Shown here: positions 15,978 through 25,276 of the stretch, piece after piece
Layout of the letters: each line of letters opens with the position of its first letter
Position numbering within the stretch: position 1 is the first letter of the stretch
Origin: JAWMQL01 sp033283165
GTDB taxonomy: Bacteria > Pseudomonadota > Gammaproteobacteria > Pseudomonadales > Halieaceae
Length of the DNA stretch: 64,000 nt
NCBI GenBank assembly: GCA_033283165.1
Contig: JAWMQL010000003.1
Span: forward strand, 852,099 to 916,098
Direction: 5' to 3'
Position numbers and translations under genes: made by a program
Notes under the pieces: model-generated
Told to the model about the DNA's origin: nothing
Seen by the model: the letters and a program-made list of their open reading frames with translations, nothing else
Databases searched by the model: none

Positions 15978-17618
15978 ATGGTACCGAAAGAGGAAACAAT
16001 GGACCGCGGGGTCAAGCTGCTGCACGACCCGGTGCGCAACAAGGGCACGGCCTTCACATCCGCAGAGCGCGACGTGCTGGGCCTGCGCGGCCTGCTGCCC
16101 GCGCGCGTTTGCTCTGCGGAGGAACAGGAAATGCGGGTCCTGGGCAACCTGGATCACAAGACCAACGATCTGGAGCGCTACCTGTTCCTGATTGCACTGC
16201 AGGACCGTAATGAGACCCTGTTTTACCGGGTGGTGACGCGGCATCTGGAGGATCTCATGCCGCTGATCTACACCCCCACCGTGGGCAACGCCTGCCAGCA
16301 TTTCAGCCATATATACCGCCGCTCCCGCGGCCTGTACATCTCCATCGAGGACCGGGGTCGGGTCCGTCAACTGCTCGGCAATTGGCCCCACCGTGACCCC
16401 CGGGTGATCGTGGTCACCGACGGCGAGCGAATCCTGGGACTGGGTGACCTGGGCGCTGCAGGCATGGGCATCCCGATAGGCAAACTCACCCTCTACACCG
16501 CCTGTGCCGGCATCCATCCCACCCAGTGCCTGCCGGTCATGCTGGACGTGGGAACAGACAACGAGGACTTCCTGAACGACCCCCTGTACCTGGGACTGGA
16601 GCGCCACCGTGAGCGGGGCGAAGCCTACGACGAGTTGCTTGAGGAGTTCATGCAGGCGGTCGCAGAACAGTTCCCCTGCGCCCTGGTGCAACTGGAGGAT
16701 TTCGGCAACCACAACGCCTTTCGCCTGCTGGATCGTTACCGCGACAGTATCTGCCTGTTCGACGACGACATCCAGGGCACCGGTGCGGTGGGACTGGCCG
16801 GACTGCTGGGCGCACTGCGAATCACCGGCGGCGCCCTGGAGGAACAGCGTGTCCTGTTCCTGGGGGCGGGCCAGGCCGGTCTGGGCATCGGCAATACCCT
16901 GGTATCCGAGTTGCGCAGTCGCGGACTGGACGAGTCCCGGGCCCGGCAGCACTGCTGGTATTTCGACAGCGAGGGCCTGCTGGTCTCGGAGCGCGGATCC
17001 ACCGCCGCCCAGAAGCGCCCCTTCGCGCATGAGCACCGCGCCGTATCGAATCTGCACGAGGCGGTCGAGGTACTGCGTCCAACGGTGTTGATCGGCTGTG
17101 CCGGGCAGGCTGGCGCCTTCGACGAGGCGGTTATTGGCGCAATGGCCGCGATCAACGAGCGCCCCATTGTGTTCGCCCTGTCCAACCCCACCAGCAAATC
17201 AGAATGCAGTGCGCAACAGGCCTATGAGTGGTCCGACGGGCGCGTGGTCTTCGCCAGTGGCAGCCCGTTTCCAGCGGTTACCCTGGGCCAGCGGACTTTT
17301 GAACCGGGCCAGGGCAACAATGCCTACATCTTTCCAGGGGTGGGACTCGGTGCGGTGGTCAGCGGCGCGTGCCGGGTTACCGACGACATGTTCCTGGCCG
17401 CCGCACGGTGCCTGGCGGAACAGGTTACCGAAGACGACCTGCAGCGCGGCAGTATCTACCCACCACTGGCGGAGATTCGACAGGTATCCGCCCGTATCGC
17501 CGCCGAGGTGGCCGAACTGGCCTGGCGGGAAGGTCTGGCGCAACGAGAGCGACCACAAGACATTTGTGCCGATATCCGCGACCATATGTACCAACCGCGG
17601 TATCCCCACTACGCCTGA
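15978..17618 (+). CDS. NAD-dependent malic enzyme (malate to pyruvate + CO2)
   Basis: 546 residues, close to the 565 of E. coli MaeA. Substrate-site motifs are complete: LIYTPTVGNACQ (catalytic Tyr), GLGDLGAAGMGIPIGKLTLY (catalytic Lys), and the metal-binding Glu/Asp in VQLEDFGNHNAF and LFDDDIQGTGAV. The NAD-binding motif is LFLGAGQAGLGIG. The length and the absence of a C-terminal phosphotransacetylase domain place it with the SfcA/MaeA type rather than MaeB. Start ATG 15978 is preceded by AAGGGGG. It supplies pyruvate from C4 acids and could feed the pyruvate oxidoreductase encoded at 38314. It is followed 12 bp later by the phosphatidyltransferase gene. Confidence 0.95.
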   Translation: MVPKEETMDRGVKLLHDPVRNKGTAFTSAERDVLGLRGLLPARVCSAEEQEMRVLGNLDHKTNDLERYLFLIALQDRNETLFYRVVTRHLEDLMPLIYTPTVGNACQHFSHIYRRSRGLYISIEDRGRVRQLLGNWPHRDPRVIVVTDGERILGLGDLGAAGMGIPIGKLTLYTACAGIHPTQCLPVMLDVGTDNEDFLNDPLYLGLERHRERGEAYDELLEEFMQAVAEQFPCALVQLEDFGNHNAFRLLDRYRDSICLFDDDIQGTGAVGLAGLLGALRITGGALEEQRVLFLGAGQAGLGIGNTLVSELRSRGLDESRARQHCWYFDSEGLLVSERGSTAAQKRPFAHEHRAVSNLHEAVEVLRPTVLIGCAGQAGAFDEAVIGAMAAINERPIVFALSNPTSKSECSAQQAYEWSDGRVVFASGSPFPAVTLGQRTFEPGQGNNAYIFPGVGLGAVVSGACRVTDDMFLAAARCLAEQVTEDDLQRGSIYPPLAEIRQVSARIAAEVAELAWREGLAQRERPQDICADIRDHMYQPRYPHYA

Positions 17619-17630
17619 GGTTGCCCCATC

Positions 17631-18197
17631 GTGCAAGCCCTGCTGCAACTACTGCCTAACTGCCTGACCGCCCTGCGCCTGTTGCTCGCGCTTCCCATGG
17701 GCTTCTTCATCCTGCGGGAGCAGTTTGGCGCCGCCCTGGTGGTCGTGTTCCTGGCCGGCCTGACCGACGCGGTGGACGGCTACCTCGCCAGGCGCCTGCA
17801 AGCCTTCACGCCCCTGGGGGCGGCGCTGGACCCGATCGCGGACAAGCTGTTGATCACCGTGGCCTTCCTCAGCACGGCCAGTCTCGGGCTCATTCCCTGG
17901 TGGCTGGCCGGGGTGGTAATAACCCGCGACCTGGTGATCCTGGGGGGCGCCTGTTGCTACCGGCTGCTGTTCGGCCGGCTCGACTACCAGCCCACGGTGC
18001 TCAGTAAGGCCAGCCTGTTCGTGCAGATTGTTTTCTGCCTGCTGGTGCTGGCACGGCAGGTGGTGCCTGCAATTCCAGCCGGGTTGATAAGCCCGATGCA
18101 ATGGCTTGTGGTGCTGCTGGCCGTGACCAGCGGCCTGCATTACGTACTCCAGTGGTCGGCCCGGGCGCGACGGGAGTACCGGGAGACCCGGCCATGA
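17631..18197 (+). CDS. CDP-alcohol phosphatidyltransferase family protein
   Basis: 188 residues with several membrane segments, typical of PgsA-like enzymes. The family signature DGx2ARx8Gx3Dx3D is complete in DGYLARRLQAFTPLGAALD followed by PIAD. It transfers a phosphatidyl group from CDP-diacylglycerol to an alcohol such as glycerol-3-phosphate or phosphatidylglycerol; the acceptor is not determinable. It begins with GTG 17631 just after the malic enzyme stop and overlaps the next gene by 4 bp (ATGA). The overlap with a YbhP-like phosphatase suggests cardiolipin or phosphatidylglycerol metabolism. Confidence 0.9.
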   Translation: MQALLQLLPNCLTALRLLLALPMGFFILREQFGAALVVVFLAGLTDAVDGYLARRLQAFTPLGAALDPIADKLLITVAFLSTASLGLIPWWLAGVVITRDLVILGGACCYRLLFGRLDYQPTVLSKASLFVQIVFCLLVLARQVVPAIPAGLISPMQWLVVLLAVTSGLHYVLQWSARARREYRETRP

Positions 18198-18985
18198 CCG
18201 CGGCGGAAGGACAGCGGCCCCAGGTAAGTGACAGCGGCGAAATACATGTCCTGACTTACAATATTCACAAAGGCTACTGCTCGGGCAAACGCCGGTTCGT
18301 TCTGGACAGCATGCGCGAGCGCATCGCCGAGACCGGTGCGGACATCGTGTTCCTGCAGGAAATTCACGGCACCGCCATCAAGAGTGCTGCGAAGCGGCGG
18401 CGGTTTACCTACCCCGACCAGCCGCACTTCGAGTACCTCGCCGACCAGGCCTGGCCCCACTTCGCCTATGGCCGCAACGCGATTTACAAGAAGGGGGATC
18501 ACGGCAACGCGATTCTGAGCCAGTACCCTTTTGTGCGCTGGGAGAATATCGATGTGTCGATCTTCCCGCGCTCCAGCCGCAGCATCCTGCACGGTGTGAT
18601 CGAGATTCCCGGCCGCGATACCCGCCTGCATACCCTGTGCGTGCACCTGGGCCTGCTGGAGCGGGAGCGCAGGCGCCAGATACAGACCCTGATCGAGCGC
18701 ATCGAATCCCATGTACCGCACGATGAACCGATGATCATTGCCGGCGATTTCAACGACTGGCGCAGCAGGGCGGTGCACCACCTGCGGGACGACCTGGAAC
18801 TGGAAGAATTATTCCTCAAACTGCAGGGCGACCACGCCCGTACCTTTCCCGTCTGGGCCCCCGTGTTGCCCGTGGACCGTATTTACTACCGGGGCCTGCA
18901 GCCGGCCTCGGCGCGGCGACTCAGCGGTGAGCACTGGCGTGACCTGTCTGATCACGCCGCCCTGTTCGGGGTGTTCCGCCTGTGA
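18194..18985 (+). CDS. ybhP: Endonuclease/exonuclease/phosphatase family protein, YbhP-like
   Basis: 263 residues of the EEP fold. Catalytic motifs are TYNIHKGY (Asn), IVFLQEIHG (metal-binding Glu), AYGRNAIY, CVHLGLLERERRRQ, IAGDFNDWR (Asp/Asn) and LSDHAALF (Asp-His pair). The whole pattern closely follows E. coli YbhP, which is encoded beside the cardiolipin synthase ClsB. I chose ATG 18194 because it overlaps the upstream stop (ATGA) and removes an unrelated N-terminal extension. Probable role: phosphodiesterase or phosphatase in phospholipid metabolism rather than a nuclease; this is inference from the neighbour. Confidence 0.88.
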   Translation: MTAAEGQRPQVSDSGEIHVLTYNIHKGYCSGKRRFVLDSMRERIAETGADIVFLQEIHGTAIKSAAKRRRFTYPDQPHFEYLADQAWPHFAYGRNAIYKKGDHGNAILSQYPFVRWENIDVSIFPRSSRSILHGVIEIPGRDTRLHTLCVHLGLLERERRRQIQTLIERIESHVPHDEPMIIAGDFNDWRSRAVHHLRDDLELEELFLKLQGDHARTFPVWAPVLPVDRIYYRGLQPASARRLSGEHWRDLSDHAALFGVFRL

Positions 18986-19033
18986 GCCGCCCGGGTCAAC
19001 CGGCGAGGAAGGCCGCGACGCCAATGCTCATCG

Positions 19034-20218
19034 TCAGCCCGCCAGAAAGGCCGCGATACGATCGAAGGCGGGCCGCAGCACATTGATCGGCCGGGCCAGC
19101 GAGACCCGCACATAGTCGCCAGTGCAGGCCCCGAATCCGCCGCCCGGCAATACCGAGACACCCTGCTCCCGCAACAGCCGCTGGGCGAAATCCAGGCCGT
19201 CTTCGGCCACTGCCGAGACCTTGACCATAACGAACATACCGGCCTGGGGCACATGACATTCCAGCCCGTCGATGGCGGCGACGCGCTCGCACACATAGTT
19301 GCGGCGCTGGCGATACTCCTCTCTCACGCCGTTGATATACTCCTCGTCGTTACTCAGGGCGTGGGCGGCGGCATCCTGCACGAACTGGCAACAGCCAAAG
19401 ATGGTGGAGGAGGTAAATTCCAGCAGGCGGTCAGACACCGGTTGCCCGGCCACGGTCCAGCCCACCCGCCAGCCGGTCATGGCGTGGGACTTGGACATAC
19501 CGTCGATAATGATCACGTTATCCAACTGCTCGGCGGCCCTGCGCAGGGACACGTGGGATTCCTCGAAGGTGATCATGGAATACACCTCGTCACAGACCAG
19601 CCAGATACCCCGCTCAAGGCAAAAAGCCGCCAGTTCGCGCAGTACCGGCTCCGGGATGATGTTGCCGGAGGGATTACCCGGCGTATTCAGGAACACCACC
19701 CGGGTACGCGCATTGACTGCGGCCTTGACCCGTTCGGCATCCAGGGCAAAGCCATTATCCACATCCAGCGGGATACCCACCGGGTTCAGGTCAAGGGCCT
19801 TGAATATACCGCGGTAGCCAACGTACATCGGCTCCAGCACCAGCACGTCATCGCCGGGATTCAGCAGGCAGGCCAGCACGGAGTAGATGGCATTGGTTGC
19901 ACCGGGGAATATGACCACATGGTCGGGCGCACAGATCTTGCCAGAGGCGCGCTGCTCGATGTCCGCAATCGTCTGGCGCAGGACCAGTTCGCCCCGACCC
20001 GGGGCGTAATGGGTGCGCCCTTTTTCCAGGCTGTCGATGGCGGCGCGAACGGTGGAAGGGAGGGTCGGCAGGTCCGGGTCGCCCACAGACAACAGGTAGA
20101 TATCTTCTCCCCTGGCGTCACGCTGCAGCGCCAGGTCATGCACCGCCCAGACCGGGGAGTCGTCGCCGCCCAGGCGGGCGCTCATGGCACTGAAAGATCC
20201 GCTAAAACTCTGGTTCAT
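19034..20218 (-). CDS. PLP-dependent aminotransferase, class I/II
   Basis: 394 residues of fold type I. PLP-binding residues are all present: Asn182 in NTPGNPSG, Asp210 and Tyr213 in CDEVYS, and the Schiff-base Lys243 in GMSKSHAMTGWRVGW. SVGDPDLPT near the N-terminus and the C-terminal Arg region GDYVRVSLARP (carboxylate binding) are also present. The nearest types are aspartate/aromatic aminotransferases and alanine-type AlaC; the amino donor is not deducible. It is divergent from the SulP gene with 189 bp between the starts. A degenerate copy of its last codons follows its stop (see findings). Confidence 0.92.
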   Translation of the reverse strand: MNQSFSGSFSAMSARLGGDDSPVWAVHDLALQRDARGEDIYLLSVGDPDLPTLPSTVRAAIDSLEKGRTHYAPGRGELVLRQTIADIEQRASGKICAPDHVVIFPGATNAIYSVLACLLNPGDDVLVLEPMYVGYRGIFKALDLNPVGIPLDVDNGFALDAERVKAAVNARTRVVFLNTPGNPSGNIIPEPVLRELAAFCLERGIWLVCDEVYSMITFEESHVSLRRAAEQLDNVIIIDGMSKSHAMTGWRVGWTVAGQPVSDRLLEFTSSTIFGCCQFVQDAAAHALSNDEEYINGVREEYRQRRNYVCERVAAIDGLECHVPQAGMFVMVKVSAVAEDGLDFAQRLLREQGVSVLPGGGFGACTGDYVRVSLARPINVLRPAFDRIAAFLAG

Positions 20219-20407
20219 TACTCAGCATCCTTCTGGAAACAAAACCCTGTATGTCCACAGACGGGACTAACGGCACTGCGCCCGATCGCTGACATGCAGC
20301 CTGGAACAATTGTAGCCGAGTGCAGATTCCCGCGGGCTGATTTATGATGCTTCCCTGACGAGGCGTGGAACTGCCGTCCGACGAGGATAATAACAAGGGA
20401 GAAACTG

Positions 20408-22129
20408 TTGCCGGGATTTACCCTGCCAGGCAGCCTTCGTGGCTACAACCGCGAGACCTTCGCCAGTGACGCCCTCGCCGCCGTGGTGGTGACGATCATG
20501 CTGATCCCCCAGTCCCTGGCCTACGCCCTGCTGGCGGGACTGCCGGCAGAAATGGGCCTCTACGCCAGCATCGTACCCCTGGCGGTCTACGCCCTGTTCG
20601 GTACCAGCCGGACCCTGTCGGTAGGACCGGTGGCGGTACTGTCGCTGATGACCGCCTCTTCGGTTGGCAATGTAGCCGCGGCCGGTACCGCGGATTACGC
20701 CACAGCTGCGGTGGCCCTGGCCGCCCTGTCCGGCCTCATGCTGGTATTACTGGGGCTGTTGCGGTTTGGCTTTGTGGCCAATTTCCTGTCGCACCCTGTG
20801 ATCTCGGGGTTCATCACCGCCTCCGGACTGCTCATCGGCCTGAGCCAGTTGCGCCACTTGTTGGGTATTGACGCTGGCGGCTCCAACCTCGTTCAAATCG
20901 CCAGCAGCCTCGCCACGGAACTGACAGATACCAATGTGGCCACCGTGGTTACCGGCATTGGCGCCCTGTTGATCCTGCTCTGGTCGCGGCGCTTCCTGGC
21001 GCCGCTGCTGCAGCGCTTTGGCCTGAGTCCGGCCGGCGCAGTCATGGCCAGCCGGGGCGGCCCGGTTCTGGCCATTGTCGCCACCACCTGCGCCAGCTAC
21101 TACCTGGCACTGGCACCCCGGGGGGTGGCCCTGGTGGGCGAGGTGCCACGCGGACTGCCGGCCTTCAGCCTGCCCAACCTCAACCTGGAGCTGTGGTCTT
21201 CCCTGGCGGTGCCCGCGCTGTTGATCTCCCTGATCGGCTTCGTCGAATCCGTTTCCGTGGGTAAGACCCTGGCGGCAAAGCGCCGCCAGCGCATAGAGTA
21301 CGACCAGGAGTTGATAGCCCTGGGGGCGGCAAACATCGGGGCCGCCTTGTCAGGCGGGTTCCCCGTCACCGGCGGCTTTGCCCGCTCGGTGGTCAACTTC
21401 GACGCCGGCGCCCAGACCCAGTTGGCCAGTGTCATGGCCGCGGGAGGCATCGCGCTGGCGGCCGTGCTGCTGACGCCAGTACTGCACTACCTGCCCAAGG
21501 CTACCCTGGCGGCGACCATAATCGTCGCGGTATCCAGCCTGGTCGACTGGCGCGTGCTGCGTGTGGCATGGCGCTTTTCGCGGGCGGATTTTGCCGCGGT
21601 GGCGATCACCATCAGCGCCACCCTGCTGTTCGGGGTGGAGATGGGTGTGGTCTGCGGGGTGCTGGCGTCTGTCTCCCTGCACCTGCATAACACCTCGCGG
21701 CCCCACGTGGCGGTCATCGGCGCGGTACCGGGGACGGAACACTTCCGCAACGTGGAGCGGCACGCGGTGATCACCTACCCCAGTATCGTCTCGCTGCGGG
21801 TGGACGAGAGCCTGTACTTCGCCAACGCCAGCTTCCTGGAAAACCTGGTCTACGCGCAGGTAGCCGAGCGGCCGGAGCTGAAGCACGTCATTCTGCAATG
21901 CGCGGCGGTCAACAGCATCGACCTCAGCGCGGTAGAGGCGCTGGAAGCCATCGACCAACGGCTCGCTGAGCTCGGTATTACCCTGAGCCTGAGCGAGGTC
22001 AAGGGGCCCGTCATGGACACCCTCAGGCGCTCTGACTTCCTGCAGCACCTGAGCGGCAAGGTCTACCTCACCCACCACCAGGCGGTGAAAGCCCTCAAGC
22101 CGGACGAGATTGAACCCTATATCCCCTGA
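20408..22129 (+). CDS. SulP family inorganic anion transporter with STAS domain
   Basis: 573 residues. The N-terminal membrane domain has the SulP signature VVTIMLIPQSLAYALLAGLP and the following GLYASIVPLAVYALFGTSR. Residues up to about 420 are multi-spanning, and a C-terminal STAS domain follows (about 445-560, with AVNSIDLSAVEALEAIDQRL). Family members move sulfate, bicarbonate or dicarboxylates by H+ or Na+ symport or exchange. The start is TTG 20408 with a good AAGGGAG site 7 bases upstream; no better ATG precedes the first membrane segment. It overlaps the convergent cusA stop region by 13 bp. Confidence 0.92.
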   Translation: MPGFTLPGSLRGYNRETFASDALAAVVVTIMLIPQSLAYALLAGLPAEMGLYASIVPLAVYALFGTSRTLSVGPVAVLSLMTASSVGNVAAAGTADYATAAVALAALSGLMLVLLGLLRFGFVANFLSHPVISGFITASGLLIGLSQLRHLLGIDAGGSNLVQIASSLATELTDTNVATVVTGIGALLILLWSRRFLAPLLQRFGLSPAGAVMASRGGPVLAIVATTCASYYLALAPRGVALVGEVPRGLPAFSLPNLNLELWSSLAVPALLISLIGFVESVSVGKTLAAKRRQRIEYDQELIALGAANIGAALSGGFPVTGGFARSVVNFDAGAQTQLASVMAAGGIALAAVLLTPVLHYLPKATLAATIIVAVSSLVDWRVLRVAWRFSRADFAAVAITISATLLFGVEMGVVCGVLASVSLHLHNTSRPHVAVIGAVPGTEHFRNVERHAVITYPSIVSLRVDESLYFANASFLENLVYAQVAERPELKHVILQCAAVNSIDLSAVEALEAIDQRLAELGITLSLSEVKGPVMDTLRRSDFLQHLSGKVYLTHHQAVKALKPDEIEPYIP

Positions 22130-25100
22130 GTAGCCCGGCCCCTCGACCGCCGCAGACCGGCACGACGCCACAGCAGGTAAATTACCGGCAATACCCACAG
22201 GGTCAGTAACACGGTACTGATCATGCCACCCACCATGGGCGCCGCCAGGCGGCTCATCACCTCGGAACCGGTGCCGCTGCCGAACAGGATGGGCAGCAGG
22301 CCCGCGATGGTGGCACCGGCGGTCATCAACACCGGGCGCACCCGGCGACCGGCACCCTCCAGCACCGCGCGGTCGATATTCTCGGGCGTGAGCTGCTCCA
22401 TATCCTCCCGGTGTCGGTCCAGCAGTCGCTGCCAGGCCTGGTCCAGGTACACCAGCATGATAACCCCGGTTTCCACCGCCACCCCGGCCAGGGCGATAAA
22501 ACCCACACCCACCGCGATGGAGAGGTTGTAACCCAGCCAGTACATCAGCCAGGTGCTGCCCACCACTGCCAGCGGCAGGGCGCCCATCAGGATCACCACG
22601 TGGCTGAAACTGCGGAAGTTCAGGTACAGCAGTACCACGATGATCGCCAGGGTCAGGGGCACCACGTAGGACAGACGTTCTTTGGCGCGCTCCATGTACT
22701 CATACTGACCGGACCAGCTCAGGGAGTAACCGGTCGGCAGCTCCAGTTCGCTGGCCACGCGCTGCTGGGCACTCTTCACGTAACTGCCCACGTCCCGTCC
22801 TTCCAGGTCGACGAAAGTCCAGCCATTGAGACGGGCGTTTTCACTCTTGATGCCTGGCGGCCCGTCTTCGATAAACACCCGCGCCACATCCCCCAGCGAA
22901 ATACGCTGGCCGGCGGCGGTGACCAGCGGCAGCATCCTCAGTTGTTCCGGCGAGTCGCGGTAGGCCTGCGGGTAGCGCAGGTTGACCGGGTAACGCTCCA
23001 GCCCCTCTACCGTGCGGGTGATATTGACCCCGCCGATGGCGGTGGCGATAACCTGCTGCACGTCGGCGATACTGAGCCCGTAGCGGGCCGCCTTGCCGCG
23101 GTCGATGTCCACCTTGATATATCGGCCGCCCGTGACACGCTCGGAATACACCGAGGCCGTCCCCGGCTCACCCTGCAGTATGGTTTCCAGTTGCCGGCCG
23201 ATCTGCTCGATCACGGCCAGGTCGGGCCCGGCCACCTTGATGCCGACGGGGGTCTTGATGCCGGTGGCGAGCATGTCGATACGGGTCTTGATCGGCATCA
23301 CCCAGGCATTGGTGACGCCGGGTATCCGCACCAGCGCATCCAGTTCCCTCTTCAGTTGCTCGGTATCCATACCGGGCCGCCACTCACTGCGCGGCTTCAG
23401 CTTGATAAAGGTTTCGATCATGGTCAGCGGTGCCGGGTCGGTAGCGGTCTCGGCCCGGCCGATCTTGCCGAATACCCGCTCCACCTCGGGCACCGTGGCG
23501 ATCAGTTTGTCAGTCTGCTGCAGCAACTCCCGCGCCTTGCCAATGGAGATGCCCGGGTAGGTCGTCGGCATATACATCAGGTCACCCTCATCCAGCGGTG
23601 GCATGAACTCGCTACCGATACGGGCAAGGGGCCAGATACTGGACAGTGCCAGCAGCAGCGCTATCGCCAGGGTCAGCCGGGGATGGCGTAACACCAGGGC
23701 CAGGGAGGGCCGGTACAGGCCGGCCAACAGGCGGTTTACCGGGTTGCGCTGCTCGGGCAATATCCGGCCGCGCACGAAGTACCCCATCAGCACCGGCACC
23801 AGCGTGACCGCCAGCGCCGCCGCCGCCCCCATGGCGTAGGTCTTGGTGAAGGCCAGCGGGGAAAACATGCGTCCTTCCTGCGCCTCCAGGGTGAACACCG
23901 GGACAAAGCTGACAGTGATGATCAGCAGGCTGAAAAACAGGGCCGGGCCCACCTCCACCGCGGAATCAACCACCCGCTGCCAGTGATCGACCTTGCCTTC
24001 CGGGTCGCGCTCCATGTGCTTGTGCAGGTTCTCGATCATGACGATAGCGCCATCGATCATCGCCCCGATGGCGATGGCGATGCCGCCCAGCGACATGATG
24101 TTGGCGTTCAGGCCCTGCAGGTACATCACCACAAAGGCGGCCAGGATACCCACCGGCAGGCTGATCATGGCCACCAGCGACGAGCGCAGGTGGAACAGGA
24201 ACACCAGGCAGACCAGCGCCACCAGCAGCAGTTCCTCACCCAGTTTGCGCCACAGGTTGTTCACCGCGCGCTCGATCAGGCCCGAGCGGTCATACACCGT
24301 GACGATCTCCACGCCCTCCGGCAGGCTGTCCTGCAGCAACGCCAGGCGCGTCTTGACCGCGTCGATGGTGGCCTGGGCATTCTGCCCGAAACGCATGACG
24401 ACGATTCCGCCCACTGTCTCGCCCTCGCCATCCAGCTCCGCAATGCCGCGTCGCATTTGCGGTCCCAGGCCAATATCCGCGACGTCGCGCAGCAGCAGGG
24501 GCGTGCCGTTGCTGTTGACCCGCAGCGGCACGTCGCCCAGGTCGTCGGTACCGGCCAGGTAACCGGAAGCACGCACCATGTACTCGGCTTCCGCCATCTC
24601 CACCACCGAGGCACCCACCTCCTGGTTCGCTTCGCGAATGGCCTGCTGCACCTGCGACAGGGTGAGGTCAAAGGCCCGCAACCGGTCGGGATTCACCTGT
24701 ACCTGGTACTGGCGCACCATCCCACCCACCGTGGCCACCTCGGACACCCCGGGCACTGCCTGCAGTTCGTACTTGAGAAACCAGTCCTGCAGGCTGCGCA
24801 ACTGGCTGATGTCACGCTGGCCGCTGCGATCGACCAGGGCGTACAGGTACACCCAGCCAACCCCGGTGGCGTCGGGGCCCAATTGCGGACGGGCCGTTTC
24901 CGGCAGGTCCGGCGCCACCTGGCTCAGGTACTCCAGCACCCGGCTGCGCGCCCAGTACAGGTCCGTGCCTTCCTCGAAAATGATGTAGACGTAGGAGTCG
25001 CCAAAAAACGAATAACCACGCACCGTGACGGCGCCGGGCACGGACAGCATGGCAGTGGTCAGGGGATAGGTCACCTGGTCCTCCACCACCTGCGGCGCCT

Positions 25101-25266
25101 GGCCAGGATAGCTGGTCTTGACGATCACCTGTACGTCGGACAGGTCGGGTATGGCATCCACCGGGGTGTTGCGAAGGGCGAACAGTCCCCCTCCCAACAG
25201 GATGGCGGTGGCCAGCAGCACGAACAGGCGGTTGGCAACCGACCAGCGAATGAGCTTTGCAAGCAT
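22117..25266 (-). CDS. cusA: CusA-type heavy-metal RND efflux transporter
   Basis: 1049 residues, the expected length for HME-RND pumps. It follows CusA closely: AMIDGAIVMIENLHKH in transmembrane helix 4, EVGPALFFSLLIITVSF, EGRMFSPLAFTKTYAM, RVFGKIGRAETATDPAPL and RIDMLATGIKTPVGIKV. The Met in the last motif lies where CusA has one of its metal-relay methionines. Likely substrate is Cu(I)/Ag(I), by similarity; Zn/Co/Ni is less likely because the sequence follows CusA rather than CzcA. It is the last gene of the minus-strand unit small His-rich protein-cusC-cusB-cusA, 10 bp after cusB. It acts in the inner membrane as a trimeric proton antiporter. Confidence 0.93.
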   Translation of the reverse strand: MLAKLIRWSVANRLFVLLATAILLGGGLFALRNTPVDAIPDLSDVQVIVKTSYPGQAPQVVEDQVTYPLTTAMLSVPGAVTVRGYSFFGDSYVYIIFEEGTDLYWARSRVLEYLSQVAPDLPETARPQLGPDATGVGWVYLYALVDRSGQRDISQLRSLQDWFLKYELQAVPGVSEVATVGGMVRQYQVQVNPDRLRAFDLTLSQVQQAIREANQEVGASVVEMAEAEYMVRASGYLAGTDDLGDVPLRVNSNGTPLLLRDVADIGLGPQMRRGIAELDGEGETVGGIVVMRFGQNAQATIDAVKTRLALLQDSLPEGVEIVTVYDRSGLIERAVNNLWRKLGEELLLVALVCLVFLFHLRSSLVAMISLPVGILAAFVVMYLQGLNANIMSLGGIAIAIGAMIDGAIVMIENLHKHMERDPEGKVDHWQRVVDSAVEVGPALFFSLLIITVSFVPVFTLEAQEGRMFSPLAFTKTYAMGAAAALAVTLVPVLMGYFVRGRILPEQRNPVNRLLAGLYRPSLALVLRHPRLTLAIALLLALSSIWPLARIGSEFMPPLDEGDLMYMPTTYPGISIGKARELLQQTDKLIATVPEVERVFGKIGRAETATDPAPLTMIETFIKLKPRSEWRPGMDTEQLKRELDALVRIPGVTNAWVMPIKTRIDMLATGIKTPVGIKVAGPDLAVIEQIGRQLETILQGEPGTASVYSERVTGGRYIKVDIDRGKAARYGLSIADVQQVIATAIGGVNITRTVEGLERYPVNLRYPQAYRDSPEQLRMLPLVTAAGQRISLGDVARVFIEDGPPGIKSENARLNGWTFVDLEGRDVGSYVKSAQQRVASELELPTGYSLSWSGQYEYMERAKERLSYVVPLTLAIIVVLLYLNFRSFSHVVILMGALPLAVVGSTWLMYWLGYNLSIAVGVGFIALAGVAVETGVIMLVYLDQAWQRLLDRHREDMEQLTPENIDRAVLEGAGRRVRPVLMTAGATIAGLLPILFGSGTGSEVMSRLAAPMVGGMISTVLLTLWVLPVIYLLWRRAGLRRSRGRATQGI

Positions 25267-25276
25267 GCTCTCCTCC

